Source: Lineus longissimus
Lineage: Eukaryota > Nemertea > Pilidiophora > Heteronemertea > Lineidae
Length of the DNA stretch: 64,000 nt
Assembly (NCBI RefSeq): GCF_910592395.1
Contig: NC_088309.1
Coordinates: 1,612,501 to 1,676,500, forward strand
Direction: 5' to 3'
Below the pieces are notes generated by a model that saw only the letters and a program-made list of their open reading frames with translations, did not search any database and was not told where the DNA came from. The first letter of the stretch is position 1; each line of letters starts with the position of its first letter. The position numbers were made by a program, and so were the translations under genes. Positions 51,730 through 62,439 of this stretch are shown one piece after another.

Positions 51730-52284
51730 TCAGGCATAGCCCAATACACGGCCCTTTGTCTTTATACAAAGAATGCAAAGAATGCTCGCACCTACATGTA
51801 TGCCTAAAGTCCCATTGTTCTGCGACTTGAAAGGGTTCTCCGGGCAAATCTTATTAACATCGACCACCACAAACGGATTAAAGATGATCAATAGGCCTAA
51901 TCCGGCTTGAACATGAAACGTAATGGAAAACAACAGGCTTAAGACTATATTCCGCGGTGGCAGAAACGTAATGGAAAACAACAGGCTTAAGACTATATTC
52001 CGCGGTGGCAGAAACGTAATGGAAAACAACAGGCTTAAGACTATATTCCGCGGTGCCAGAATCATTACACGGCTTTTTCCTGCGTAAAGAAGGGCATTGA
52101 AGGGTCCGGCGCTTTGGGAGCCAATCTTCCTTTCAGTATCCCATCCCACATACCTTAAGGATATACGGGGACGAAACTGAACTTGAAGAAAGGTGTACCT
52201 GCCCTGGGCACGTTGCTGCTGGTCTACAAAATTCTGCCGCGAGCCTCCATTAAGATAACATAGAATTGAATATGCAGGGGGCAC
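51730..52284 (-). other. 184-codon open frame of unknown status
   Basis: This is the longest uninterrupted frame in the window, with Met at 52284 and the stop at 51730. Its centre (about residues 76-125) is made by three perfect 48-bp repeats, each giving 16 residues with a hydrophobic Leu-Leu-Phe-Ser-Ile core. Because 48 is a multiple of 3, the array adds no stop, which by itself lengthens the frame. The flanking parts show no domain. The hydrophobic core could look like a membrane segment, but that comes from the repeat. It is more likely a by-product of the array than a gene. Confidence 0.2.
51915..52058. repeat. three 48-bp tandem repeats
   Basis: Units at 51915-51962, 51963-52010 and 52011-52058 start GAAACGTAATGG and end CGCGGTGGCA. 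The first two are identical and the third differs only at its last bases (GTGCCA). This is a very young minisatellite. Confidence 0.97.
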
Positions 52285-55200
52285 TTTAATATAGAGGAAA
52301 ATAGCCCCAAGTGCACAAATATTTTGCCAAAATTTGTATCAAACATCGGTTTTGGTAACAATCACAAAGTGTTATGTGAACCCATTTTGTCCTTTTAGCT
52401 GCAAGGACTTACAGCGAGTGAGTGTTATGATGATTATGATAATCTTTTCATTCGGAGTACGTCACAGTTGAAAGTTTAAAGTGGCAATTGCGAGCACAGC
52501 TTTCTCGTATTTCAGCAATAACTAAAGATTACGAGCGGAAACGTTTTAAGCCTTTTTATTGGTAACTTATCGTGATGGATACATCCGAGGTATATCCTGA
52601 AGCCCCCAAAATGTCATTCCTTCAAGGCAAATACGCTCATCTATGAGGCGACAGGGTTACGTTTGGAAGAAATTTGAAGACAACGGAGATTTTACATTTG
52701 AAACGCGGAAGTTCAAGGTGTTTCACGCAACATCCTTCAGGGCCATCATTATAGAATATTAAGCCACTTAAAGTTAACTTGAACTGGTTGTCCAAAGCAT
52801 TATGATTCAAGGAGACGATTTTAAAAACTACAGATGGGTTTAAAAGGATAGAATCACTTAATCAATGCTTGCAGACCTGGTGGGCTAAACAAGGGGCCAT
52901 GAGGCCAATGTTGTTGAAAGTCCACGGTTTTGTTGGAATATAAGGAGGCGATGAAGTGCACAGGCTGGCAATCCCCCCAAAGAAATTGCTGTGAAGGCGG
53001 AAGCTAAAACCGGTGAATAGTTAACTTGAGTGTAACATGAGATGGACTCTCTTGGGTTAGTAACGTTTAATCTATATTGTTGTCATTACAATGCAAAAGA
53101 GGATGAAAGAATTTAACATGTGACTCGAAGTTTAGCAAATCGTATTTTGTTTTTGCCCAACAAAAGACCCGTCAAGGGGTCTGTCAATCAACGCTGTAGC
53201 TATAGAGCTAAGGAGTCTGGACTAATTTCAAATACTTCAGAGCATCTGGTGCACTGCACTATTTGAAAAATATTTTTATCCCGTAGAAAAGGTCATTGTG
53301 GAGTTTCGTGGTGTATTTAAATAGTTATTTTGTGATTTCCGACACAAACTTATGCGGCTGCCCAGGTTCGCATCCTCCTCACCGTTTATGCAGAGGTTAT
53401 TTAGATATTGGACAATTGACGTTCGTTATGATTGTTATTGAAAAACATATGAAAATCGGGCGCAAACGGCTGTATACCGCGCAACTGCAGCCTTTAGACG
53501 ATGTTTTCAATACTCAATTCAGTTTTTACGGCTTTGTGTGGGGATGGCCTTTTGTGATTATCGGAAGGGGAATGACATGGGAGTCAAATAATGATGACCT
53601 TTATAGACCTCTGAGACGAGCAGTCTCATGGCTGCGGGACGATACGACATGTACTCCAGTTATTTTAGATGAAATGAAAATTCAACGCTCGTTTACTTGT
53701 AGATGCAGCTGTGTGTCACATCCATTTAGTATTGAAGAAAATTTATAAAATCATTGGGCGACTTCTGTATAGTTTTTTTTTGAAAATATTGCCAATCAAA
53801 TTGAAAAAAATGAGAAATGACTGAATTTACTAAGGCCGGTGTAGATTTAAGTTAACTTGCTATTGCTGTAATCGGCCTCCCAAAAAGGGCATGTCGTTTG
53901 GTAACAGTTGCCACAGTTTTTACATGTATTCTCTTTGATTAAATCAGCTTTTCTCGGGTTTACTGCATCATTTTAAGGCCAGCCGCTTATAACTTGTATC
54001 CAAGCAAAAGCAAATTAATTCAGAAAAGCCATTTGTAATTCATTCGCAGTATACGATTTGCTGTGTTATTCTGTCACCATATTGTGATTACGACTTGGGT
54101 GATGATAATATCAGTGTTTACTTTTATGCTGATTAGACCACATTAATGCAACGATCATTAAAATGATGTTGGCGATTTGAATGCAATAAGCGACTAATGT
54201 GGGAAGCTGTTTGCTAATGGCCTCACGCCCAGCTGTGACTGCATTCTCCAGCAGGGAATTCCAACGGCTTCTCAGGCAACACCCGCTAGTCACCGGGTAC
54301 GCAAACATCGATCCGAGTATTTATTAAGCGGTTTCAACTTGTTTTGGCAACAGCCCGATCAGGAATATGTCCCATGCTGATTTGACTGAGCTTTACGCCC
54401 TTTGGGATGACAAATATTCATCGAGAATGGAAAGGATTGCTTGATATTGATGAGTTTAATGTTCTCGATGCATTCGTTTGCTATATGGAGAGATAGCTGG
54501 ATCAGTTGAAATTCTCGGATGAAGCTTGGCGCTAAAGACAACAGCAATGACGTTTAAAACGAAAACACTTGCTTTCAGGTGTCTTCAGCGTCACCCGCAA
54601 AGTCATTTTGGGACAGACATGATATTTTGTCGCCTAAATAATAGAGATTAGGCCTATTTCTAATGAGATATTTTGAACTTCATTCCTAAATCTTGTGTCT
54701 AGCGATAAACAAAGTCAGGTTAGCGTCTGACTTCGGGAGAAAGCAGGCTCTGGAAAAATGGGCCTGCACTGCTCTATCAGACTAAAGGTGACAAATACCT
54801 ATCCTTCGACGCACCATTATAATGTTAACTAGCCTGACTTGAGCACATCAAGTCCCAGAGCTTAGACGACATGACAGTCGACAAGCCAGCCAAACTGTTA
54901 ACAAGCGAAAGGTCAAATTTAATCTTTCAATCTCGCGACAAATGGTAAACTCAGACAGTAACATCCAAAGCTTTTTATCACGATTCTTTAGGTTAGTTGG
55001 CCTGAAGAGGACTGTATCGGTAAATCGAGCGGGTCAGGGTACTATAGAGCCTTTTCATGAGGTACTGATTGACAGGAGAAGACACGAAGGTGTCATCCCA
55101 ATGGATAAAGAGGCATCCCACCCAAAGCGTCTATTGTCAACCTGAAAAATAAATCAGCTGTGAAGCCTCCCGATTTTGACTATCATTTTGTTTTTAATGA

Positions 55201-58200
55201 ATTGTGGGATTGTACCGGTGCCAATCTATCACAGTTGGTGACGGGAATGATAATTTTCGCACGGCGGGGTGGCCCGGGTTTCCCAGGGATGACTTGGTAG
55301 GGAATAGAGTGGGTCATGTACAAGCCAATCTGTGCATGGGTCCGTATAATCTCGAGAGTTGCCAAAAAGACTAAAGAAGGGGAGGCATGTTAGTGTTTAC
55401 CGCTGCACGAAATGTAGTTTCGATATAAAAGAATCAACTCTGTACCATAACGAGAACCTAGTGGCCTGAACGTATTTCATAAAGTAAAGTGTACTGTTAT
55501 TCAAAAGATCTAATGGTTATGGCGTGTAACTGAAGATATTTTGTTGAGATGAGTGTGGGTTACACGATAGGTCAACAAAAACAGGATTGAGGCCTTAGTG
55601 AAGATGACTGACGTATATTTTACTTTAAAAATTGCTGAAGAGTAATTTTCTGATGAAGAAAACGAAAACTATTTCAGATAATCCCTTACTTCGTCAGTCG
55701 AAGAGATAGTTAAGTCATCTTCATCGTAGGATCGTGTGGTTGACGCATGACGTCTTATGCTTTGGGGTTTGTGAATGGGTGTCCTGATCGTAATTACGCC
55801 ATTTCGAATTCAAACTCAAGGAAACTTGCGCTAAATTTGTAAAGGACTTTACAAAATGCGCCGTATGTGCGACAAGCTTTAAATTGGTCTTGTAACACAC
55901 AAGATATATGACACATGTGCACTTCACTATCAATGCATCTCTGCATGTAGCTATGCCACAAATCAAAGAACAAGATGGCGAAATATGGGAGTAGAATATT
56001 GGCATCTTGTTTCCGCATTTCCTTGGATTGACAGCCAGCTGGGTTAGGTCAGGGTTGGACACGGACATACGTTGATCCTTTTGTTATGCTCTGCAGGACT
56101 GCTGCATTGGCCAACTGGGGGCCGCAGTAGGAACTTTCCTTTTCCCGGTGGTATTATCAAATGATGATCTTGTGAAACATTACTCGGGAGGTCTCTGGTG
56201 ACAAGTGGCAGATGGCTATATCACGGCTGAATCGGCTAACCCTAGGTAGAAATTAGTGACCTTTACAAAATAATCATTGCATTGGCACGACATTCGTCTT
56301 GGATCTAATTCTGGAGTTAGGTTTCGAAAGGACAAGGACTAACTTGAAAGGAGAAAGAACAGTTTGTTGGATGCTGTTGGTGACCTTGGCTACTTTTGCT
56401 ATTGCGTGACTTTGTAAAGCAACATGGGGTTGGTCCGTGGTCATATTGGTGTCACTATCAAAGTGTTATAAGGCTGTCATCAAATAATCAGTTGGTTAGC
56501 CGGCGATGATTTGTTACACACGCTGATTGGTTATAAATTGTTATAATTAACGATAATCTCCGAGGTTACGGGTCAAATTTGTAAAGTTTCATGGGCTGAA
56601 TTTAATTGCTAACATTTTTCATCACCAACGTCCTTTTTCCTTTGCCTGTCCTTGGAGTGGGAATAAGAAAACAATTGGCTCGTCAAACCTGAAGAGAAAT
56701 TTTTGATTAACTGACAATTTTGCCAAAAATTGAAGAAATTACTGGCAATCGGTTTGTTGTAGTGTGAACTTGTCGTAGGTGTATACGCACACACTTCCTT
56801 GCCGTTGAGCAATTCATTTTCAAAGCAGTTTTCATCGAATTACTGTTTGGGTTTTTATGTGTGAAACCCCATCCACATGGCAAAGTACAAAGTGTAGCAT
56901 CAAATTTCAATCTCGGATAAAACATAGAAGACACCTTAGTCATTAGTCATTAGCCATTACACGTTGTATTAGAGCCAATAATAATAGCTTCTCGTCTGAT
57001 TTATGGGATCAGCCAGGTGTTGCAGTCGCAGATCATTCGAGGTGTCACTATTAGCCATTTCATGAAATCATTTCCCATCACAGGACGTCAACACGAAAAC
57101 TTGAAACTTTATCGCTACAGAATGTTTTATATTTCTTTACTGACAATGCTAAACCGTAAAACCCCGTTTGGTCACAGACCTCTAGAACAATAAAAAGAAA
57201 GTTTCAAAGAAATTCGACTTAGTAATGTGTTCTTCAGAGCCCAAAACATTGAGGACAAGTAATAAATGATTGTGGTATATATCACGAATCCTTGGTATAC
57301 ACAAAATACTAGTACATTCAATTGTATATCGCATGGTTCCTTCACAAAAAAATCATTGGAAGTCATCACTGCTCTTCATGGGAAGTAATCGCGGCCACAA
57401 TGTGTTGTCACCTCCGAGGCTTTTAGGCTGATTATTGGTAGAGTCTTGCTTCAATAACGCACTCCATTAAGCACACTTAACGTTGGACACCTCCTCGTCG
57501 GCGCATCATTAAAAATTGCCCCGGGTTACTTATCAGACGAGCAACACATTTTACTGTTACGTGCGCTTTTATCATTATTTTTCTTATCGAAGTGGTTATT
57601 TCTCCCGACTTTTTTCTGTGATTGTGGGCGCAACGGCAAGAATGACGTTGCGTTCACAATTTATTTTCCAAATCAAATCGCTTAAAAAGATGACAAGATA
57701 CATGGACAATGTAAAAGATAAAAGATATTTTGATGATATATTACATGTATTATTCTGGAAATATTACCCAAATGGTCACTTCTGAGTGCAGCTGAAATTC
57801 CACTTGCAATCTTATTATCTTTACAAACGTTATAAAACCGTTAGGAGGAGTCTTCTACATTGGAAAAATCTTGGACTTAAGAAACGATTTCACCGATATT
57901 TTGTGGGTCTTGCCAATCAAGTTTTTGTCCACGATCAGAAAAAAGTTAGTGTTATTAACCCCGGTCTTTTCTTATTGGTTTGCATAGCGGAGCGGAGTGA
58001 GGCCGAGTGAGTTGGTAACTTTTGCTTCACCCGAATCCTGTTCTGCGTCCTTCAAATGTATTTAAGATACCCGATCAGATGTGTTCAAAGAATGTCCCTC
58101 CTGCCGGTCGGCCCTCAACTGACCCACCCAGGAGTTGTCCAGATACTTAGAATTTTCCCGAGGAAGTCTAAAACAATACAAATGGCCATGAAGTCTATCA

Positions 58201-59578
58201 TCAAGAAGAAAAACAAGCATTGTGAGCATTATCCGGCGGATGGTCATGACCACAGGTGTCCGCTGTCCCATTGTCTTCTCATTTCCTTCACGACGCCCAT
58301 CACAATCATGTTTTTGGACGAGTGGTGATTTTCCAGTAAAGCGCGGCTTGAGGGTCAGCCCACCCAGCTGTCTGCTTGAGTATGTTGAACCAATTATAGA
58401 AAAAACCTTTTGCGATCAAGGCGCGGAGAACGCCGTGTTTCTTTCTTCGCTCTCATCCTCCCATAGCAGGCCTTTCGATCGCTCCTAAAATAACTTCACA
58501 CAGAGTGCGTGTGCATTGAGTGTATTTTATCTGCGAATCAAAGACCAGCAATGAAGGGATGGTAGCTCCTCAAAATCTCCATACATGCATGTTGGTTGTC
58601 AATCATCAAACTTTACGGACAGAGTGATTGAAATGTTGTCGATTATGTCATTGATCCAAAGGAACTGCTCCGAATATGGCCATTGCAGCCATCTTTGCTG
58701 ATCAACCCATCCATTAATGGGACACACTCCACTAAAACAAACCCCGATACACCTATAAGGATGGACCGTGTGTGTCTCTTCCGTGCGGTGTGACTTCTTT
58801 TGGTCTAGTTGCTTTAGCTTTCTTGACGAATGAGACCCGAAACAGCCCGGGCAGGCAATCTCACACCGGCACCTTATCTTCCGCTATGTCTCACACACAT
58901 CCCTGAGTTCCGGTGTTCGCCCCATAGATCATGAAGAAAAGACAATCACTCATTAAAAAAGGTGTTTCTATAAACAATGAAAATAAGTTAATGGATTATA
59001 CTACACTTTATATAAATATTTGCTTGTGACAGTGAAATTACAATAGCTTACTGTCTCATGTGCTAATTACTGATCAATTATTCATCAACTGTTTATTGTT
59101 TTCAATAATACACCCGGCAACGGCTCAAATGGAATGGCTCCGGAGTAATGGACAAATGATTATAGCGTGCTACGAACCATCCATTTCCCTATAATACAAA
59201 CCAGCTGTAACTTTACCTGTTTTGAATATCACTTCCGCTCAATTTGTTCTGCGCTGAAGGGATATTTAGTGAGATTTATCACGTTCTTTCTTCCTCGTTT
59301 TTAGCAAACAAATGTTTTGTCATCTTGGATACCATGGTCGTCCTTTATATCTATTCCAACCCATCGCTTTGTTACTTCGAAAAAAGGTACGAGCAATGGC
59401 CGCGTGACCTTGAAAGGACTCTTTCGATGAAAGTTGCAGCTGAACAGCATAACCATAAAAAGCAGTGTGAACTATGAACTATGGCCACAGTTAACCCGCA
59501 TGAAGAAATGCGAACTAGCTGGGTGATGGGCTACTGGGTGAAAATACATGTTTACTTTCGTCTGAACTCAGGAAATAT
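52285..59578. other. no recognisable gene
   Basis: The largest frames are 150 codons plus (53296-53748) and 115 codons minus (55721-56068), without recognised domains. A plus frame at 54942-55145 (67 codons) is protein-like. At about 57985-58011 there is a purine-rich run of GCGGAGCGGAGTGAGG type. Frames at 57516-58490 overlap on both strands and are unconvincing. Confidence 0.45.
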
Positions 59579-59644
59579 ATCTCGAGCGATCGAGTTATTT
59601 ATCTCGAGCGATCGACATATTATCTCGGGCGATCAAGTTATTTT
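59579..59644. repeat. three 21-23 bp repeats with CTCGAGCGATCG core
   Basis: Units at 59579-59600, 59601-59621 and 59622-59644 share ATCTCGAGCGATC. The core holds two overlapping palindromes, CTCGAG and CGATCG, in the first two units; the third has CTCGGG. It abuts the 7-bp array that follows. Confidence 0.88.
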
Positions 59645-59646
59645 AA

Positions 59647-59754
59647 AAACTGTAAACTGTAAACTGTAAACTGTAAACTGTAAACTGTAAACTGTAAACT
59701 GTAAACTGTAAACTGTAAACTGTCAAAACTGTAAACTGTCAAAAACTGTAAACG
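59647..59754. repeat. (AAACTGT)n array
   Basis: Eleven perfect AAACTGT units run from 59647 to 59723. Imperfect ones with an inserted C or CAA follow to about 59754. A 7-bp period is not a usual telomere repeat. Its uniformity implies recent slippage. Confidence 0.97.
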
Positions 59755-60440
59755 ATATTTTCGACCAATGCCTGCTTCTCCGTCAACTGCTTAAAGCTTT
59801 CCTATAGTTCGTGTTACCTCTCTGTGCATATTGCCAACAATCGATTTCAACTCTCATAGTAGTGCGGCCCTATTGACTTTCCCCTGGTTTTAAAACAACT
59901 AACATACGCATTTAACTGTTATTCCATCAAAGTTTAATCAGTTTGCACTAATTTACGTTGTTTTATTATGAGTAATAATTCCACATGGAGACGGCCAGCA
60001 CAAAAGGAGATAACTGACTAAATGTACTCATTATATTTACTCACCAAGTGTGCTGATTGTTTAATGTAATGGTTATGAATTTGTAGACCTAACCAACATC
60101 GGGCTAAGGCAGGTAACAATTAAACAACTTTGTTTAAGTGATGCGAAAACTGTTATATTGATGTTAACCATTGTTTGATGCATTAGCTGGACAGCAATGA
60201 TTACTGTGGGGGTTTGTAACAATTAATAAAGAATCTTAGCAGGGGGTTAGAGCGCTGCATCCTACGCAGTGACCTAGATCTGAGCCACGTTTTATAAGCC
60301 TATAGTCGAAAAGTTACCATAAATGTCTGATAGGGTTTGTGCATTTGTTAAACTAGTTTCAAAGTTAATCATATTCACAACTAGTTGAATAACAAACCAA
60401 TCCATCTCCCACAATCCCATCAGCCCATATACTGATTTAA
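59755..60440. other. no recognisable gene; weak SINE head trace
   Basis: GGTTAGAGCGCTGCATCC at about 60246 with AGATCTGAGCC about 35 bp later resembles a worn tRNA-type SINE head (A box, degraded B box). There is no tail or body. The rest is AT-rich and plain. Confidence 0.3.
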
Positions 60441-60907
60441 ATGCATCTCACTTGCAGTATGCAGGATAAATATATATTCACTACTTCAGACCTGCTGTCA
60501 CTTCAAAACAAGGTTATAGAGTATGAACCACTGAAACATGTTGATCGTACATATTTCAAGTGTGTTATGCCAAACTTTCAATACAATATTACTAGCATCT
60601 ACCTCGACTCAAACAAGAATGGTTAGGCACTTATGGGTGGAAGGCTTGGTCAATTCTCACACTTGGGCGTTCTCGTCATCGGCGACAGACGTGGCAAGGA
60701 GTTAAAGTAGGCAATGCAAGGCGATCTTGGTACAAACCTATCGTGGTTGTTTGCATACAATGTCTCCTGTTCCCCGCCACTTCAGATGAGATGTTCATGC
60801 TATTGTTTACAACTTCTGGCTCAGGTGTTTTTGGCTTGTTCGTCATGGGTTATCCGGTGCGTTTCATTGATGACTTAAAGAAACTGTATCTCAAAGGGGG
60901 CCCATAA
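60441..60907 (+). pseudogene. possible decayed coding stretch, unknown
   Basis: A plus frame with an ATG runs 60441-60626 (61 codons). It overlaps a second plus frame that is open without an early ATG from 60596 to 60907 (about 103 codons). The second reads like protein, with Trp/Arg-rich then hydrophobic parts and a charged end, but matches nothing recalled. The two may be one chain split by a shift. It lies about 750 bp upstream of the LINE fragment, but no link is shown. Confidence 0.27.
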
Positions 60908-61655
60908 GCAGAAACTAGGGCGTCAAATCAAGAGTCCTCTTGTTGATAAATTGCAGAGTTTGGGTGTGGGTCATGTGTGATTCAGCAATAATTATATTCC
61001 ATGTACATGTCCAATCATGAATAGTTCGATTTTCTATGAGAAAGGAGAGATCCCTTTCGACAATCGCGTGTTGGTCCCTGCCTATGAACTCCCCTAAAAA
61101 GGTTTGATAACTTCAATTCATAACCATCCGTTGCCATCCTTCATTAGACACGTCACTTATCAAGCTCATGCAGTATATCAACCCATAAGCTTTCAGCGAG
61201 AGAAAAAGGCTACATGTAGATTTTAAAGTAAGAACATCCCCACCGTTCAGTGATAAAAGTGTACGGCAAAACCATTTCAAATAAATGCAAACCTCCCTCT
61301 TTTGTTACGAAAGTCGTTTTATTTCATTCAGACGCACTCATTTCATAATTCAAATTGTTGCTTTGCTGCATTTACTGACGTTTTTTTCCCAAATGCAGGG
61401 GCGTCTATTAATACATCATTGCTTTCATCAACCGATTAATACATTGAAATTTGGTTTCTCAAGCCTGTTTATCATAACCACAATTTGAATTCTGAAGGAC
61501 TTTTAATTGGACATGTGCAAATATCGAGCGGAGACGAATGAATTCAGTGACAAGCATTTCGAACCCAGACACCTCAGCAGCTCGCCGGCCTCAAGTGCAG
61601 TTCGTATTGATCAAAACCAATTGAAATAAGGCCTATTATTTCGTCGGAAAGGTCC

Positions 61656-61783
61656 ATATACACAGTGGCAATATTGTGTATACTACGTTTTAGTAGATCC
61701 GGTTCCGATCAATTAAAACATTTGAATTCTTGTGCATCGTCGGAAATTATTTTGCAGTATTGGCGCCGCATATACCCCGTCTC
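61656..61783 (+). repeat. 128-bp direct repeat, left copy
   Basis: Identical to 62312-62439 at 127 of 128 positions; the single difference is T against C in GCAGTATTGG / GCAGTATCGG. The copies lie exactly at the two borders of the LINE fragment and lack TG...CA ends, so they are best read as a target-site duplication rather than LTRs. Confidence 0.97.
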
Positions 61784-62311
61784 TGGAAAAGTCTCTGGAC
61801 TATCCGTCCTTAATATGGACAACCGCTCAAACTGATCGGAAGCACAAAAGCAACTATGCCTTCCTAGCTAAGCTAAACACGCTACCAGAAACTATCACAG
61901 AAACAAAGTGCAATCGATGTACTCAATGTTATACCGATCCGCAACTTCATTTTTTCTGTGGATGTTCAGGTTTTTCCTCCCAACGTGAGAAATTTTGGGA
62001 ACAAATTGAAAATGAATGCCCAGTTGAACTCAGCACAGCACTGTGGAACATGTGCGACGATGAACTCACAGAAACATTGCTCGGGAAACAACTTTCCGCT
62101 TTTGATTATGAAGAAAATGTAGCACTTCTTCGGATCACAGCACAGTGCTGGAATGTTTAGGCTAATTATATCTAAAATGTTTTTCTTGCCTAAGACTACA
62201 TATTTTTTGACAACAGCTAGAAGTATGTAAATAGTGTACATTAGTTGTTATAATTTTATGTTGCTTTGAATTTTTTGTAATCTTCTATATAGGAGGAATA
62301 AACAGATATAT
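61784..62311 (+). mobile_element. 5'-truncated LINE fragment (ORF2 C-terminus and 3' end)
   Basis: The open frame enters from the left repeat and carries element coding from about 61784 to the TAG at 62158-62160, some 125 codons. Near residue 60 of the frame that starts at GTG 61732 there is a zinc-knuckle-like Cys63-x2-Cys66-x6-His73-x2-Cys76, followed by a Phe-Ser-x-Gln-Arg-Glu-Lys-Phe run. This layout is typical of the C-terminus of LINE reverse transcriptases. The polymerase and endonuclease are absent, so the copy is dead on arrival. The 3' untranslated part is about 150 bp and ends in an ATATAT-rich tail next to the right repeat. The clade cannot be told. The one-base divergence of the flanking repeats says the insertion is young. 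Confidence 0.8.
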
Positions 62312-62439
62312 ATATACACAGTGGCAATATTGTGTATACTACGTTTTAGTAGATCCGGTTCCGATCAATTAAAACATTTGAATTCTTGTGCATCGTCGGA
62401 AATTATTTTGCAGTATCGGCGCCGCATATACCCCGTCTC
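62312..62439 (+). repeat. 128-bp direct repeat, right copy
   Basis: Partner of 61656-61783. It follows the AT-rich LINE tail directly and leads into unrelated flanking DNA at GGCGTGATTG, as expected for the 3' side of a target-site duplication. Confidence 0.97.

Noticed and set aside
53296-53748. 150-codon plus frame
   Set aside because: No domain recognised; Cys and Trp placement shows no known pattern.
61656-62439. Reading the 128-bp repeats as LTRs of a short retrovirus-like element
   Set aside because: No TG...CA ends, primer-binding site or polypurine tract, and the interior ends like a LINE with a zinc knuckle and AT-rich tail.
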